A DNA stretch of 64,000 nucleotides. It comes from Pterobdella sp. o SKG-2022 (taxonomy: Eukaryota > Annelida > Clitellata > Hirudinida > Piscicolidae). The stretch spans positions 3,504,908-3,568,907 of the forward strand of contig OZ038324.1 in the NCBI GenBank assembly GCA_964035795.1, written 5' to 3'. Below are positions 41,701 through 55,638 of the stretch, piece by piece (positions within the stretch are counted from its first letter, which is position 1; the number at the start of each line of letters is the position of its first letter). The translations under genes and the position numbers were made by a program. The notes beneath the pieces are model-generated. The model was given only the letters and a program-made list of their open reading frames with translations. It was not told where the DNA came from and did not search any database.

Positions 41701-42907
41701 TATTAGCTTTAAATGAAATTGGAGACTTCAGAAAGATTTAAGCATTTCTTAACAAGAAATACCAAGAAAAACGCAGCTTTCTTTCCAACAGCCCACCATC
41801 GCTTTTCGAGCTTTTCATCTCAAGCTCAATACGATGAAATAAGCTTCGCAATCAAATTTTACCTCACAGACTTTATCCATTTTAAGTCAAACCATCGCCG
41901 TGCTTTGCGATGATGACAGTCTCACAAAAATTCATGAAAAGACAAGTGTCGACCATGGTGTGAACAGAGTTTGTAGAGCACCTCTGGCTTTGATTCTCAG
42001 CTATAATAATAGACCGATACTACCAATGATTTTTGGGATTTTCAAAAAATTTTTTAATTTTTTGGTAAAGACTATATGAAAGAATCTCTCAGCCTACAAT
42101 AACTCAATAGAAAAGGAAAGATGCTGACTATAATAAAATGATGTAAACCAAAATATGCTCAGTGAAGCAGTTGCTTTTTAGGCGCTTTATAAATAAAATT
42201 TTTGTCATGATTATATGCTACAGCAATATATAACGTTGATCACGCATGATTTCAAGGAAGTAGACCAGGGTTTGATGGAATTCTCCTTGGTGATCAGAAG
42301 GGTAGACATCGAATCATTCGGCCTCTACAACATCATCTGCACTAATAATATCTCTTCCTCCATCTTCTCTGCCTTCTTACACAAAAGTATGCTTCATATT
42401 ATGAAGTATAAATTTCACTTAGCTATGAATAACTTTATTTAGCAAATGTTTATTTCAGAATCTGACAAATTCAATTTCACTGATAACAAACTCATCTTTA
42501 ACAAAAGCGATCACAACGATTTGTGGCCCAACCTAAGTTACAATGATAACCGAATAATTCACAAAAATACCTTTGACATATTCGATATCAAAGCTGAAAC
42601 AGGCAGTAGAACAGAGCTGTTAAGGCTACACCCTAGAACAACTTCGACCAACTTCACTAGCTCCAGAACAAAGGATGGCACGCTAAAAATAGTTAAAATA
42701 GGGAATAAAAAATTGAAGAAACATCATGAATTAGTAAAATCATCATCAAAAAATATAAAAAAACTAAAAAACTCAACCTTTAAAAGCATATTTCATTTTT
42801 CTCTAGTCTCATCTTCCTCCTTCTCTTCTCCCGTTGTTTTTTATTTTCTATCGAACCTTCTGAGAACACGATTATATATCATTGATGAGTGTATCCCATT
42901 GTTATAA
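32800..42907 (+). CDS. Three-domain immunoglobulin-superfamily surface/secreted protein
   Basis: Exons are 32800-32845 (signal peptide MLSFCLLFLLCTCAH), 35629-35827, 36667-36725, 37755-37850, 38211 to about 38494, about 38894-38974, about 40556-40719, 42224-42386 and 42459-42907. Phases agree across the joints. Ig1 has GSSVTLPCYF...PVLWVKK...VELTIA, then LTAEDSGNYTCEV: both Cys, the Trp and the D-x-G-x-Y-x-C corner. Ig2 has GHPISLDCIAIGGSPVPKMEI and YDVTKVTCSATV. Ig3 has RDVKLVCLVHSNPRIHTVEWFH and ESFGLYNIICTN. The last exon encodes a polar Lys/Asn-rich stretch and a mildly hydrophobic end (SSSSFSSPVVFYFLSNLL), possibly a GPI signal or a membrane anchor. The layout resembles defective proboscis extension/lachesin/basigin-like adhesion molecules, but no orthologue is clear. 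The exon 5/6 and 6/7 joints are the least certain. Confidence 0.82.
32846..35628. other. Intron 1 of the Ig-domain gene
   Basis: A 2.8-kb first intron, AT-rich. It contains a SINE tail near 35485-35577, just before exon 2. Nothing else is recognised. Confidence 0.6.
35485..35577 (+). repeat. SINE 3' tail fragment
   Basis: Resembles the body/tail of the SINE at 43879-43985, in the same order: GTGTTTTGCAGCATTAAATTTG, a CACTTTGA box, and ATAAATACCGCTTTACATT. The tRNA-like head is missing. Confidence 0.55.
38975..40555. other. Intron of the Ig-domain gene carrying a SINE
   Basis: AT-rich intron with a minus-strand SINE at 39585-39742. No other exon is supported. Confidence 0.5.
39585..39742 (-). 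repeat. tRNA-derived SINE (minus strand)
   Basis: On the minus strand a cloverleaf-like head of about 72 bp (GCCCGAGTAGCTCAGC... with box B GAGTTCGATTCC, ending GTTGGGCC) is followed by TTAGCACCTGTTCC, AGCAAGCGCTTTGA and AGCGCTATATAAATTAT. The acceptor-stem ends GCCC and GGGC still pair. Head plus unrelated body identifies a SINE, not a functional tRNA. Confidence 0.75.
40720..42223. other. Intron of the Ig-domain gene
   Basis: About 1.5 kb. The frame at 41713-41913 has no splice support. A possible GCGCTTTATAAAT SINE-tail remnant lies at 42181-42195, just before the next exon. Confidence 0.5.
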
Positions 42908-43808
42908 AATGTATTTTATTTTGTAGTTTCTCTTATTAAGAACCTTGAATTTTATTACTTGCTCCATTAAATATGTAATTTTCAAAGTGCTGGGTATATC
43001 TTAATTCGATTTTACAAAAATTCGTTGAAGAGCAACAAGTTCTGTTGAATTGATACAATCAATCATCATATAAAACGTGGTTTTTTTTTAAAATGAATTA
43101 CCCAAAGTAAACATTATTTTTCAATAAATATCCAACAAAAATCGGTTTCAGCATTAAAAAAACTTTGCAACTCAGTTGATCTAATAAAACAGGATAAACT
43201 CAACGATATAAATAGCTCAACCACCTTTCTAATAATATTACCACGTTGAACAGCATATTCATGGTTTCGAGTTATACTCCTGCCAGAGACGATGCACATT
43301 AATCTAACCATATTGACATTAAGCTGCTCGAAAGTTTACAATTATGAACGTTGAAAAATTTTAAAGATATAGTTAATAATAAAAAGTATTCCATGGAAAT
43401 ATCAAATTAAACAGAGGTTAGTATTGATGGTTGTGGTTGGAGTAGTATTGGAAATATGGCGTCACACACGACCTCAATATAGCAACCCGAGCATATATAG
43501 CTGGTAACCAAATGAATGGATTCAAATGGATTGAGTTTTTGTGAAAACTTGAGCAGGTGATTTAAGCTTTTGTTATCTTATTCTGCTTTAATGAACACAA
43601 TTGGTTTTTTTTATGCGACTGAGTCACTCACGTTTGACAATTATAAAATGGCAAAAAAAATTACCACTAATTAAAGCTTGTTAGTTTGACCTAACTTCAT
43701 ATATCAACCGCTTATTTTGTATTTGCTGAATGAGATTTTTAAAACGTCTATTTGATCAATTATTCACAGATTTTGAATTCAAATTTTTCACCATTCAACA
43801 CCTTTGTT
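42908..43808. other. Intergenic region downstream of the Ig gene
   Basis: AT-rich. No exon is supported. Confidence 0.45.
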
Positions 43809-43985
43809 GCCCGCATAGCTCAGAGGTAAAGAATTAGACTAATTAGCTAAAGTTATCGGGTTTGATCCCGCGTGGGCCAACAACTAGCATCTTTTTCGCA
43901 TTGTGTTTTTGCTACATTAAATTTGCAGCAAGCGCTTTGACCTATAGGGAAATGCGCTTTATAAATACCGCATTACATTCGGCTG
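43809..43985 (+). repeat. tRNA-derived SINE, most complete copy
   Basis: The head at 43809-43878 has a GCCCGCA/CGTGGGC acceptor stem, box A (TAGCTCAGAGG) and box B (GGGTTTGATCCC). The anticodon loop CTAATTA suggests an Ile(AAU)-like ancestor. The body is AACTAGCATC...GCTACATTAAATTTGCAGCAAGCGCTTTGA, and the tail is AAATGCGCTTTATAAATACC followed by GCATTACATT. The mismatched anticodon stem and attached body argue against a functional tRNA gene. Confidence 0.78.
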
Positions 43986-46044
43986 TCTCCAAACGGCCCT
44001 TCACTTACATTACAATATATCTGGTTATGAAAATGATTGATTGAAACGTGTATTTAACAAAATATATCACCAACTGATACAAATAATGATCATCAAAAGT
44101 GAATTTACAAGTGGTCCATCATCATCACCAACGGTGCATGCTCACACAAACACATACTCAATGCGGTCTATCATGCTATCCCATGATGCCAAATAAGGAA
44201 TATACCAGAAATATAACAAATAATTATTTATATAAAATAAACAATAGTGTGAAAATAATCATTGTTATATGAAACGTTATACAAAAAAGCCATAATAAAG
44301 GAAAATAATAGCGAAGATACAATCATGCGCAGTCAAACAATGGCAGAAACTTTTTGGGCCAAAATTACCCAATAGCGATTAAAATTGCAACGATTAGTCG
44401 ATCCATTGATAAATATTCATGAAGAGAAAGAAAAAATGTCTTCTAAAAATAGCAATGATAAATTTAACTTTCTGTCATTAATTCGAATCTCTGACTATTA
44501 CAAACTGATAAGAACATAATTCTAAAAACGCAAGCATAGTGATGAAATGATAGAAAATCATTTAATTTCAAAGTATCTTAACTAAAACATAATGAATTCA
44601 ATATAAAAAAATCGTAAACCACTACGTTGACAAAACCATTGATACAAAAGAAAAACCTAGCAAAAAAGAAGTTACATTAAAACTAAAATAATTTCCGAAA
44701 TAATGGAATAGAGGCATGAGTGAACTAATAAATTACAATAAATGATTAAATTGGAAGTGATAACAAACGTAAAACACCCTTTAAAACGAGAAAATTCCAC
44801 CAACTAGCACTGTAGCAATTGTAAAATATAATGATAAGTGAGGTTATGAAGGTGGTAGTTGTAACTATAAATAATCAAATCTACATATCTGATAACATTG
44901 TATAACATAAGGTCTGAAGTCGAAATATCAATCGGTCTTTATAAAAGATTGCGTTAAAGATTCAAAAATGATGACAAAAATAGCTGCTTTTATTGTAACA
45001 GTCGGTTTGTACTACACAAAACGCTCTCATAATGATAATTCTACGTTCAAATAATGACCACAATACCAAACATCAAACACCAACCCTCCTCAAACCATCC
45101 AACATTCCTACAACACTTTGAAACAAACTTCATCTTCCCTTTCAAGATCGACTATTACCCCATCTTCCCCTTCAACATCGACTATTACCCCATCCATCAA
45201 CGCCAACAACAAACATTACTCCAAACCCAACCACCACAAGCTCCATCATCAACCCCGCCACTACCCATCATCAAGTGGCTAATGATTCATCATTAGGATG
45301 TTCAGAAGAACTTTTGATAAGGAGTTGTGTGAAGCGCGAGTTATCATTATCAAAGACCCGAGATGACAGTTGACAAAATATATTCTGCCTTTCTGACCTG
45401 AACGACCTCTCGTTCCCTCGACTGTCAAGGTCTGATTCGTAGGGTGAATATATGGGTGAGGATTCAGAGAAGAAATCTTTATCCCTTGAGGCTAGTAAGG
45501 AGGTCTTTTCTGTGGTGATGTGACCAGTACTTTATTAATAAGCCAATTACTTAACTAGCGGCATGATTTGTGTTAATAACAAAAGAATATTGAAATTTAT
45601 AGAAATTGCATGAAACCCAACGAGTCTAATGAACCACGGCAATTATTAGTAGTAAATAATTAAGTGGTGAAACTGACTGTATACATAGCTGGCATCATCA
45701 TCATCATCTTCATCGTCGTCGTCATCGGCACACACACTCATGGACAGCGGATGCAGGTGATGCTCCGAAGTAAGGGCTTTCATCCTGCGACCTTCATTGA
45801 ATCAATGGGTCAACTATCAGCCTCAATAACAGAGATTGGATTCTTAACCATGTAGCATCATCAATAAACAATAACCGTACCACATTGATCTAACCCACCA
45901 TCATAACCAATAACATCATCATTATCATCGCCACCAGCTTCACTCTCATCATCCCCATCATTCTTATGCTCACCACCACCAACGTCATCACTATCATCAT
46001 TCACATCATCTTCATCAAAATCATAATCATCATCGAAAACTTAC
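43986..46044. other. Intergenic, degenerate (ATC)n-rich
   Basis: Contains CATCATCATC-type tracts at 45690-45725 and 45895-46035. Read on the minus strand they give Asp-rich frames that might include a final acidic exon of the MBT gene, because its last traced exon ends in a GTAAGT donor at 46044. I could not prove such an exon. Confidence 0.4.
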
Positions 46045-50277
<4,233 letters not shown>

Positions 50278-50480
50278 CTGTGGCATGGATGTCAAGGTAT
50301 GATAAGCTTTATAATCATGGTTGAGTTACAGGTTGGAATGACCAGAGTAATAATGATTGTATTTAATCAGATTAACATTTAATATTTTGAAGAATTTTAT
50401 AATGAAAAAATACTGGTTTTAAAAACTAATAAAAAAAATTCAATATATACTTATGAAAAATATTAAACATAATAACTGTT

Positions 50481-50605
50481 GGCACTTATAGCTCAGCTTT
50501 TTGAGCATTAGGCTAATTATCTAAAGTTAACGGGTTAAATCCCGTATTGGACAACAATTAGCACCTGTTCCAGTGCTTTACGTTTTACCCCATAAAACGG
50601 TAATA
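50481..50605 (+). repeat. tRNA-derived SINE, partial
   Basis: Head GGCACTTATAGCTCAGC... with CTAATTA loop and GGGTTAAATCCCG box B, followed by ACAATTAGCACCTGTTCCAG as in the copy at 39585-39742. Confidence 0.68.
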
Positions 50606-51049
50606 TAGAGTCAATAAAGGACTAAAAAATAGGTGAGCCAACAAAAAAGATTAAAAATAGGTACATTTTAACAAAATGCCCCACTAAGAACATGAAAAAT
50701 CCCACTAGTTTACGGTTATATTGGTGAACTTTGTATTCTTATGAGAAGCATACAATTTTCAAGATTTTTGAGCATCTTGCATTGCATTTTTTTGGAGGAA
50801 TTTTTATACTTCATTTTTCTCTTTTGTACGCTTTTTTAAGGTTTTGCACACCACTTTTTTTCCAAAGTTCGGCTTTTAATCTCATTCCCATACGTTATTA
50901 AAATATATATTATTGGTAATATTACTGAAGTGATTGGTTAGTATAGTACAAGGGTGTCATTACCATGGTAATATTGTTTAATTTAAACAAACCATGGAAA
51001 CAGATTTAAATCAATGATAGTGCTTATAAAACAGATGATAAAGGTTAAG

Positions 51050-51062
51050 AAGCAGGAAAAGT
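51050..51062. repeat. Left target-site duplication of the 2A element
   Basis: AAGCAGGAAAAGT, repeated at 52713-52725 directly after the poly(A) run. Confidence 0.9.
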
Positions 51063-52712
51063 GTCCCGAAAAAGGCAGGCCTACACGTGGTCGAGATGTG
51101 TCTTCAAGAGGACCAAATCTGCCTCATCACCCCCCATCCTCTCTCTCTCTCTTCAAGAGGAGGACCTCAAATCAGGCCATATTTTTTATGGCCTGCCCCC
51201 AACAAGACCCCTACTGGTGGAAAAGGGCTCAGCTGCTTGTCGCAGAAAAAGTGGAAAGCAACCCGGGACCCATGTGGTACTGTGCTATATGTACACATAA
51301 AATCACCTCATATCAAACTTCCATCCAATGTAATCATACCACCCCTCACTGGATTCACCTCAAACTCAAATCCAACTCATCCTCATTCATATGTAACACA
51401 CATCAAATCCTACCCCAAAAACTCCTCCCCACATACACAATTTAACACAAAAAACCCTCCACACACATCAACAAACCAAACCAACCAACTCCCCCTTTAA
51501 CAACACCAAACATCATCAACATAATGCAGCTCAACATCAACTCAATCACCAAGAAAACAACTGAACTCACCCACCTAATACACAAACAAAAATACACATC
51601 ACCACACTACAAGAATCCAACCTCAACAGCAAACACAAAACCCCAAACATCCCTAACTTCTCAGCCATTAGACTAGATAGACCCTCATCCCAAAAAGGTG
51701 GAGGTCTGCTAACCTACATCAACAACAACATAACCTACTCACAAATCTCCACTCCCACAAACCTGATCACAAACAACCTCGAACTCATCACAACAAAAGT
51801 ACATCTCAAACACACCAATCTACACATTTCAAACGTCTACATCCCACCCAACACCAACAACATAGACAACTCAATCACCAACCTCTTCATCCACCTCACA
51901 AGCCTTCCCAATTCCATAATCACGGGTGACTTTAACGCCCACTCACAAACATGGCACTCTCCTTTCACGGACCACAGAGGCCAACTCATAACCTCATTCA
52001 TCCTCAATTCAAACCACATCATTCTCAACCAAAACACTCCCACCCGACTACCATTCAACCCAAATCAACAACCTACCTCTTCTGACATCACTACAGCAGA
52101 CACCACAATATCATCCAACCTCACTTGGCAAACACTTAAAGCCTTGAACTCCAACCATCTTCCCATCCTCATCACATTCAAAAACAAATACAAAATACCC
52201 ACAACTAAACCCCTCAGAACTCTCACTAGCTACAAGAAAGCCAACTGACCCCAATTCACCAAACGCATAGAACACACCCTCAAAAACACCCCTCTCCACG
52301 AAGACCCCCACACAGCTAACCACCTCATCACAAACGCCATACTCACATCAGACCGAATAAACATCTCTAAAGGAATAATAAAACCCACCCACATTTCACT
52401 CCCCGAAAGCATCACTACACTCATATTGAAAAAAAACCTCACCAGAACCCTCAATAACAAAGATCCCTCATTTCCCACACTCAACCAACACATCACCCAC
52501 CTCATTCAACAACATAAAAAACAAAAATGGGAAGAGCACCTGAAAGCCGACTGGAACCACAAAAAAAAATCTCACATCTTATGGCCTGCAGTAAAGGCCC
52601 TCAACCTTAAAAAAACTACCACTCCCACCAATACTACCATCACTCACAACAACAAAACAGCCCACACACTAAATAAATAACAAGACTAGGGTACTCGGAG
52701 CAAAAAAAAAAA
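51063..52712 (+). mobile_element. Internally deleted 2A-bearing non-LTR retrotransposon
   Basis: A 1.65-kb insert bounded by a 13-bp duplication and ending in about 11 A's. It encodes a short leader, a 2A-like peptide, a PHD-like Cys/His patch, an APE-type endonuclease and about 110 residues of linker. It then jumps to a 3' end (CTAGGGTACTCGGAGC-poly(A)) with no reverse transcriptase. The target duplication and poly(A) show it inserted in this form, presumably using another element's RT. The sense strand is strikingly poor in G. Affinity is to CR1/L2/Ingi-like elements with N-terminal 2A, from memory. Confidence 0.85.
51188..52680 (+). pseudogene. 2A / PHD-like / APE-endonuclease ORF remnant
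   Basis: The first in-element ATG in frame is at 51188 (MACPQQDPYWWKRAQLL). KVESNPGP follows, with the 2A core at 51251-51271, so ribosome skipping would release a leader of about 27 residues. Next is YCAICTHKITSYQTSIQCNH...HWIHL, a PHD-like Cys/His pattern that has lost some ligands. The endonuclease begins MQLNINSI (51524) and continues TTLQESNLN, GGGLLTYI, SNVYIPP, SIITGDFNAHSQTWHS (about 51913-51960), SDITTAD and LNSNHLPIL (in place of the usual SDH). Lesions are an in-frame TAA at 51443-51445, a one-base loss near 51590 and a TGA in place of Trp at 52246-52248. It ends at the TAA at 52680. It is not functional as it stands. Confidence 0.8.
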
Positions 52713-52725
52713 AAGCAGGAAAAGT
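52713..52725. repeat. Right target-site duplication of the 2A element
   Basis: Second copy of AAGCAGGAAAAGT, immediately 3' of the poly(A) tail. Confidence 0.9.
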
Positions 52726-55638
52726 AAGCACAAAATCTTGAGATAAGCTCAATTGATGTTAGCTTAATAAATTTAAAAAATAAAAATGCTGAAAGTGAAA
52801 TCCAAGGTTGCTTTATTGTAGTGGTTGATATATACTTTGAAAGTGCAAAATTTCATAAGCCATAAATTTTGAAACTGAAGTCTCCTTTGGCTTTTATGAA
52901 GCTGAAGTAACTGACAGAAGTGTGGGATAATATTAACAGAAAGTAAACATAACAAACATCAAAAACAGAAATTCAAAAAAGTAACAAAAACATTAACAGA
53001 AAGAAGTATATTTTTAAAAAATTATCAACAAAAGATGGCATAATGGAAATAGAACTATCAAGAGAAAAGAGTATATTAACAAAAATTATTACCCATAATG
53101 GTAGCATGATGATTATGCATACAAGGTTTACAACTTGCATGTTGATGGTGGAGAGGTTTAATGTGAGATGTTATTATGTATTAAAGTTTATTGAAAATTT
53201 TTCATGCTAATAAATTTAAATAAGACAAAGGTAAACATGAAAGCTCAGCTTTTTTATTGTTTAAATTAGTGATAATTGAATAATAAATATTGATAAAAAA
53301 AAGTATTAGTACTTGAAGTATTAAGCTTTTAACATATAAAAGTATTTATATATGAATTAAGACTTTAATTGTTGAAATCCAAATTAAAATCTTTTTATCT
53401 TATAAAATTAATAACATAACTTTTTAGAGACATCTTAATGTACTCATCAATAATATAAATTGTTGAAACTGATATTAAAATTTTCCACTCCTGAAGCTAC
53501 TATTTAACTTTATTGAACAATAATTTTAGATCTACATTTTCACTTGAGAATTTTCAATCTTTTTGTGGTTTTAAAAAGCTTATTTCATAGGGATGCTTAG
53601 ATTTTTATAAAGATTTTGTTTTTTTCCACATAGTAATACTTGAATGGGTAAACTTGAAATTCACAGTATTAATGAATATTCTTGAAATTGTTGTCATATG
53701 TTTTGTGGGTGCATGTTTTTGATTAAAAAATAATCTAGACTCATCAAGTTACTGATTAAAAATAGACTAAAATGCAAAAGATTTTATTTAAAATGAAACT
53801 TAATCTTAATAAAATTTTCTATATAAAAAAAATGAAAAACTTGGTTGGTGAGGGAATTGAAAGATTAAAATTTTTGAATTTTCTTTTCTGCATATTAAAA
53901 TGAAACAAGTGTGAAATGGTTTTTGAGAGACATCTTATGTTTGTAGTAAATTTGAATAAGTTAAAATGCAACGTTTTACTTGTTTTCTCAAGAAATTCCT
54001 CATAAATCAAGAAGTATATTTTAACTAATTCAAGTGCGATGAATGTTTTTAAAATGGAGGTTGAAACATTGAGAGTTATATTGAAAAACCCAAGCCTTGA
54101 TGAGGGAAAACAGGCTATAAAGAAGACTTGGTTGATTTTTGATTGATAATGTTGACATTTTGATAGCAAGATGGAAACCATGATATTATTATGTTTGAAG
54201 ATTTATTAAAATAATAGTATTTTTGAAGTAATATTATCAAGTCAAAATTTGTATGATTATTTAAAAGAGTTTATTGATTTGAAATAAAAATTAGACACCT
54301 TTAGTGGTTTTGTGCACAATAGAGCCATTCAAAAGGGCATTCTTTTTGAGGTTCTTGTCAAGAAGATGGATTTTCTGTAATAGGTTTTAAAATTATTCAT
54401 AAATATTTGAAAAAAAAATGTATTGTGTTCCTAATGGGTATTGACTTGAGCAAACTAAGTCTGTTAACTGGTTAGTTTTTTTAGAAAATTTTTAAATTAC
54501 TTTTTCATGTGTTTTGGAGTTATGTGTGTGGTGAGACTTGTCTCTTTTTGATGATGAATAACTCCTTGAGCAAACACAAGAACAAAATCTTTTGGATTTA
54601 GAGAAAAAACTTTCTGATTTCCCAACATAGTTGCAAAATTCACAACGACCTGATTAAAAAATCCATTATGATTCTTATATTTGATAAAATTTCAGTCATA
54701 TTTTATATAATTCACAATTTAGTGTGAAAAAAATAGAAAAGTTTGACTAAAACAAGAAAAGCAAATGAAATCTTTTAAAACTTTTTTTCACATAAAATTA
54801 ATGCCAGAATGGAATAAAAGTTATTGAAATACAAATTTTAAGAAAAAACTCACTATATCCTTCTTGTAAGCCAGACTTTCCTGAGTCTGGAAGTGACTCT
54901 ATTTTTTCCATTTATAAAAGTTCAGAAACTATCGTATTTCAACCAAAAGCCAGTAAATTGATTACTATCAAATTCTTGAACAGAATATTAAAGAATAAAA
55001 ACGTATTTCAGTAAAATTAGACATTGGTTAGAAATATTTTAACAGACTTTGACAATTTAAGTGCTCAAAGAAAATTGAAATTTACAAGAAATACTTTATA
55101 AAAATTTGTATCTGAGAGTTGTAACACAAAGCACAAACGATTGGCTGATAACGCAAAACTTATGTCAAATTTTTCCCACTATTCATACGAATGTTTGTAC
55201 ACAAAAGAGATATCTCTGCGCATGCACAAGCAATCTAAAGCCCTAGCTTCTCATTTTTAGCGCCTTTTTTTGTTAATTTTCTTTTTGATGTATAGAAACA
55301 ATACTTTAATATAAAAATTATTTTAATCTAAATACTATTTTGCTAATTTCAAAACAGTTACAAATGGAACTTAAGAAATCTTTGCTCTGAATAAAAATTG
55401 GCCAATCAAATGAAATTGAGATTCTTGTGCTACTTCGGCTGGATGGGTTCATGATACATATTTTCGTATAACATTTTCATTCATAAGAATTGCTCTTTCA
55501 GTTATTTGTAAATTAGTTTTTTTTGCAGTGTATCACTCCAAAACATGTTTTTATTTATTAATCACTAAAATAGAATTAATAGAATTTACCCATATTTTTA
55601 AAAAATAGTAGTATATCGGAAAAATATTTTAAGTTAAT
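52726..55638. other. Intergenic, no gene seen
   Basis: About 2.9 kb, AT-rich. The longest frame (53819-54181, minus) is Ser/Phe/Lys-rich with no splice or family support. Confidence 0.45.

Noticed and set aside
43809..43878. A functional tRNA-Ile gene
   Set aside because: The anticodon stem is mispaired and a SINE body and tail are attached; similar heads recur elsewhere with decayed stems.
45054..45296. An 80-codon Pro/Gln-rich plus frame
   Set aside because: It has no signal, splice partner or family; the region is simple-sequence-rich (CAAC/ATC), so the frame is likely compositional.
45850..46035. Asp-rich minus frame as a final exon of the L3MBTL2-like gene
   Set aside because: It is in the wrong frame relative to the traced exon, begins after a good GTAAGT donor, and is explained by degenerate (ATC)n.
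53400..53945. Short motif AGAGACATC(T/G)TATGT near 53415, 53927 and 39103
   Set aside because: It is too short and too few to separate from chance in AT-rich sequence.
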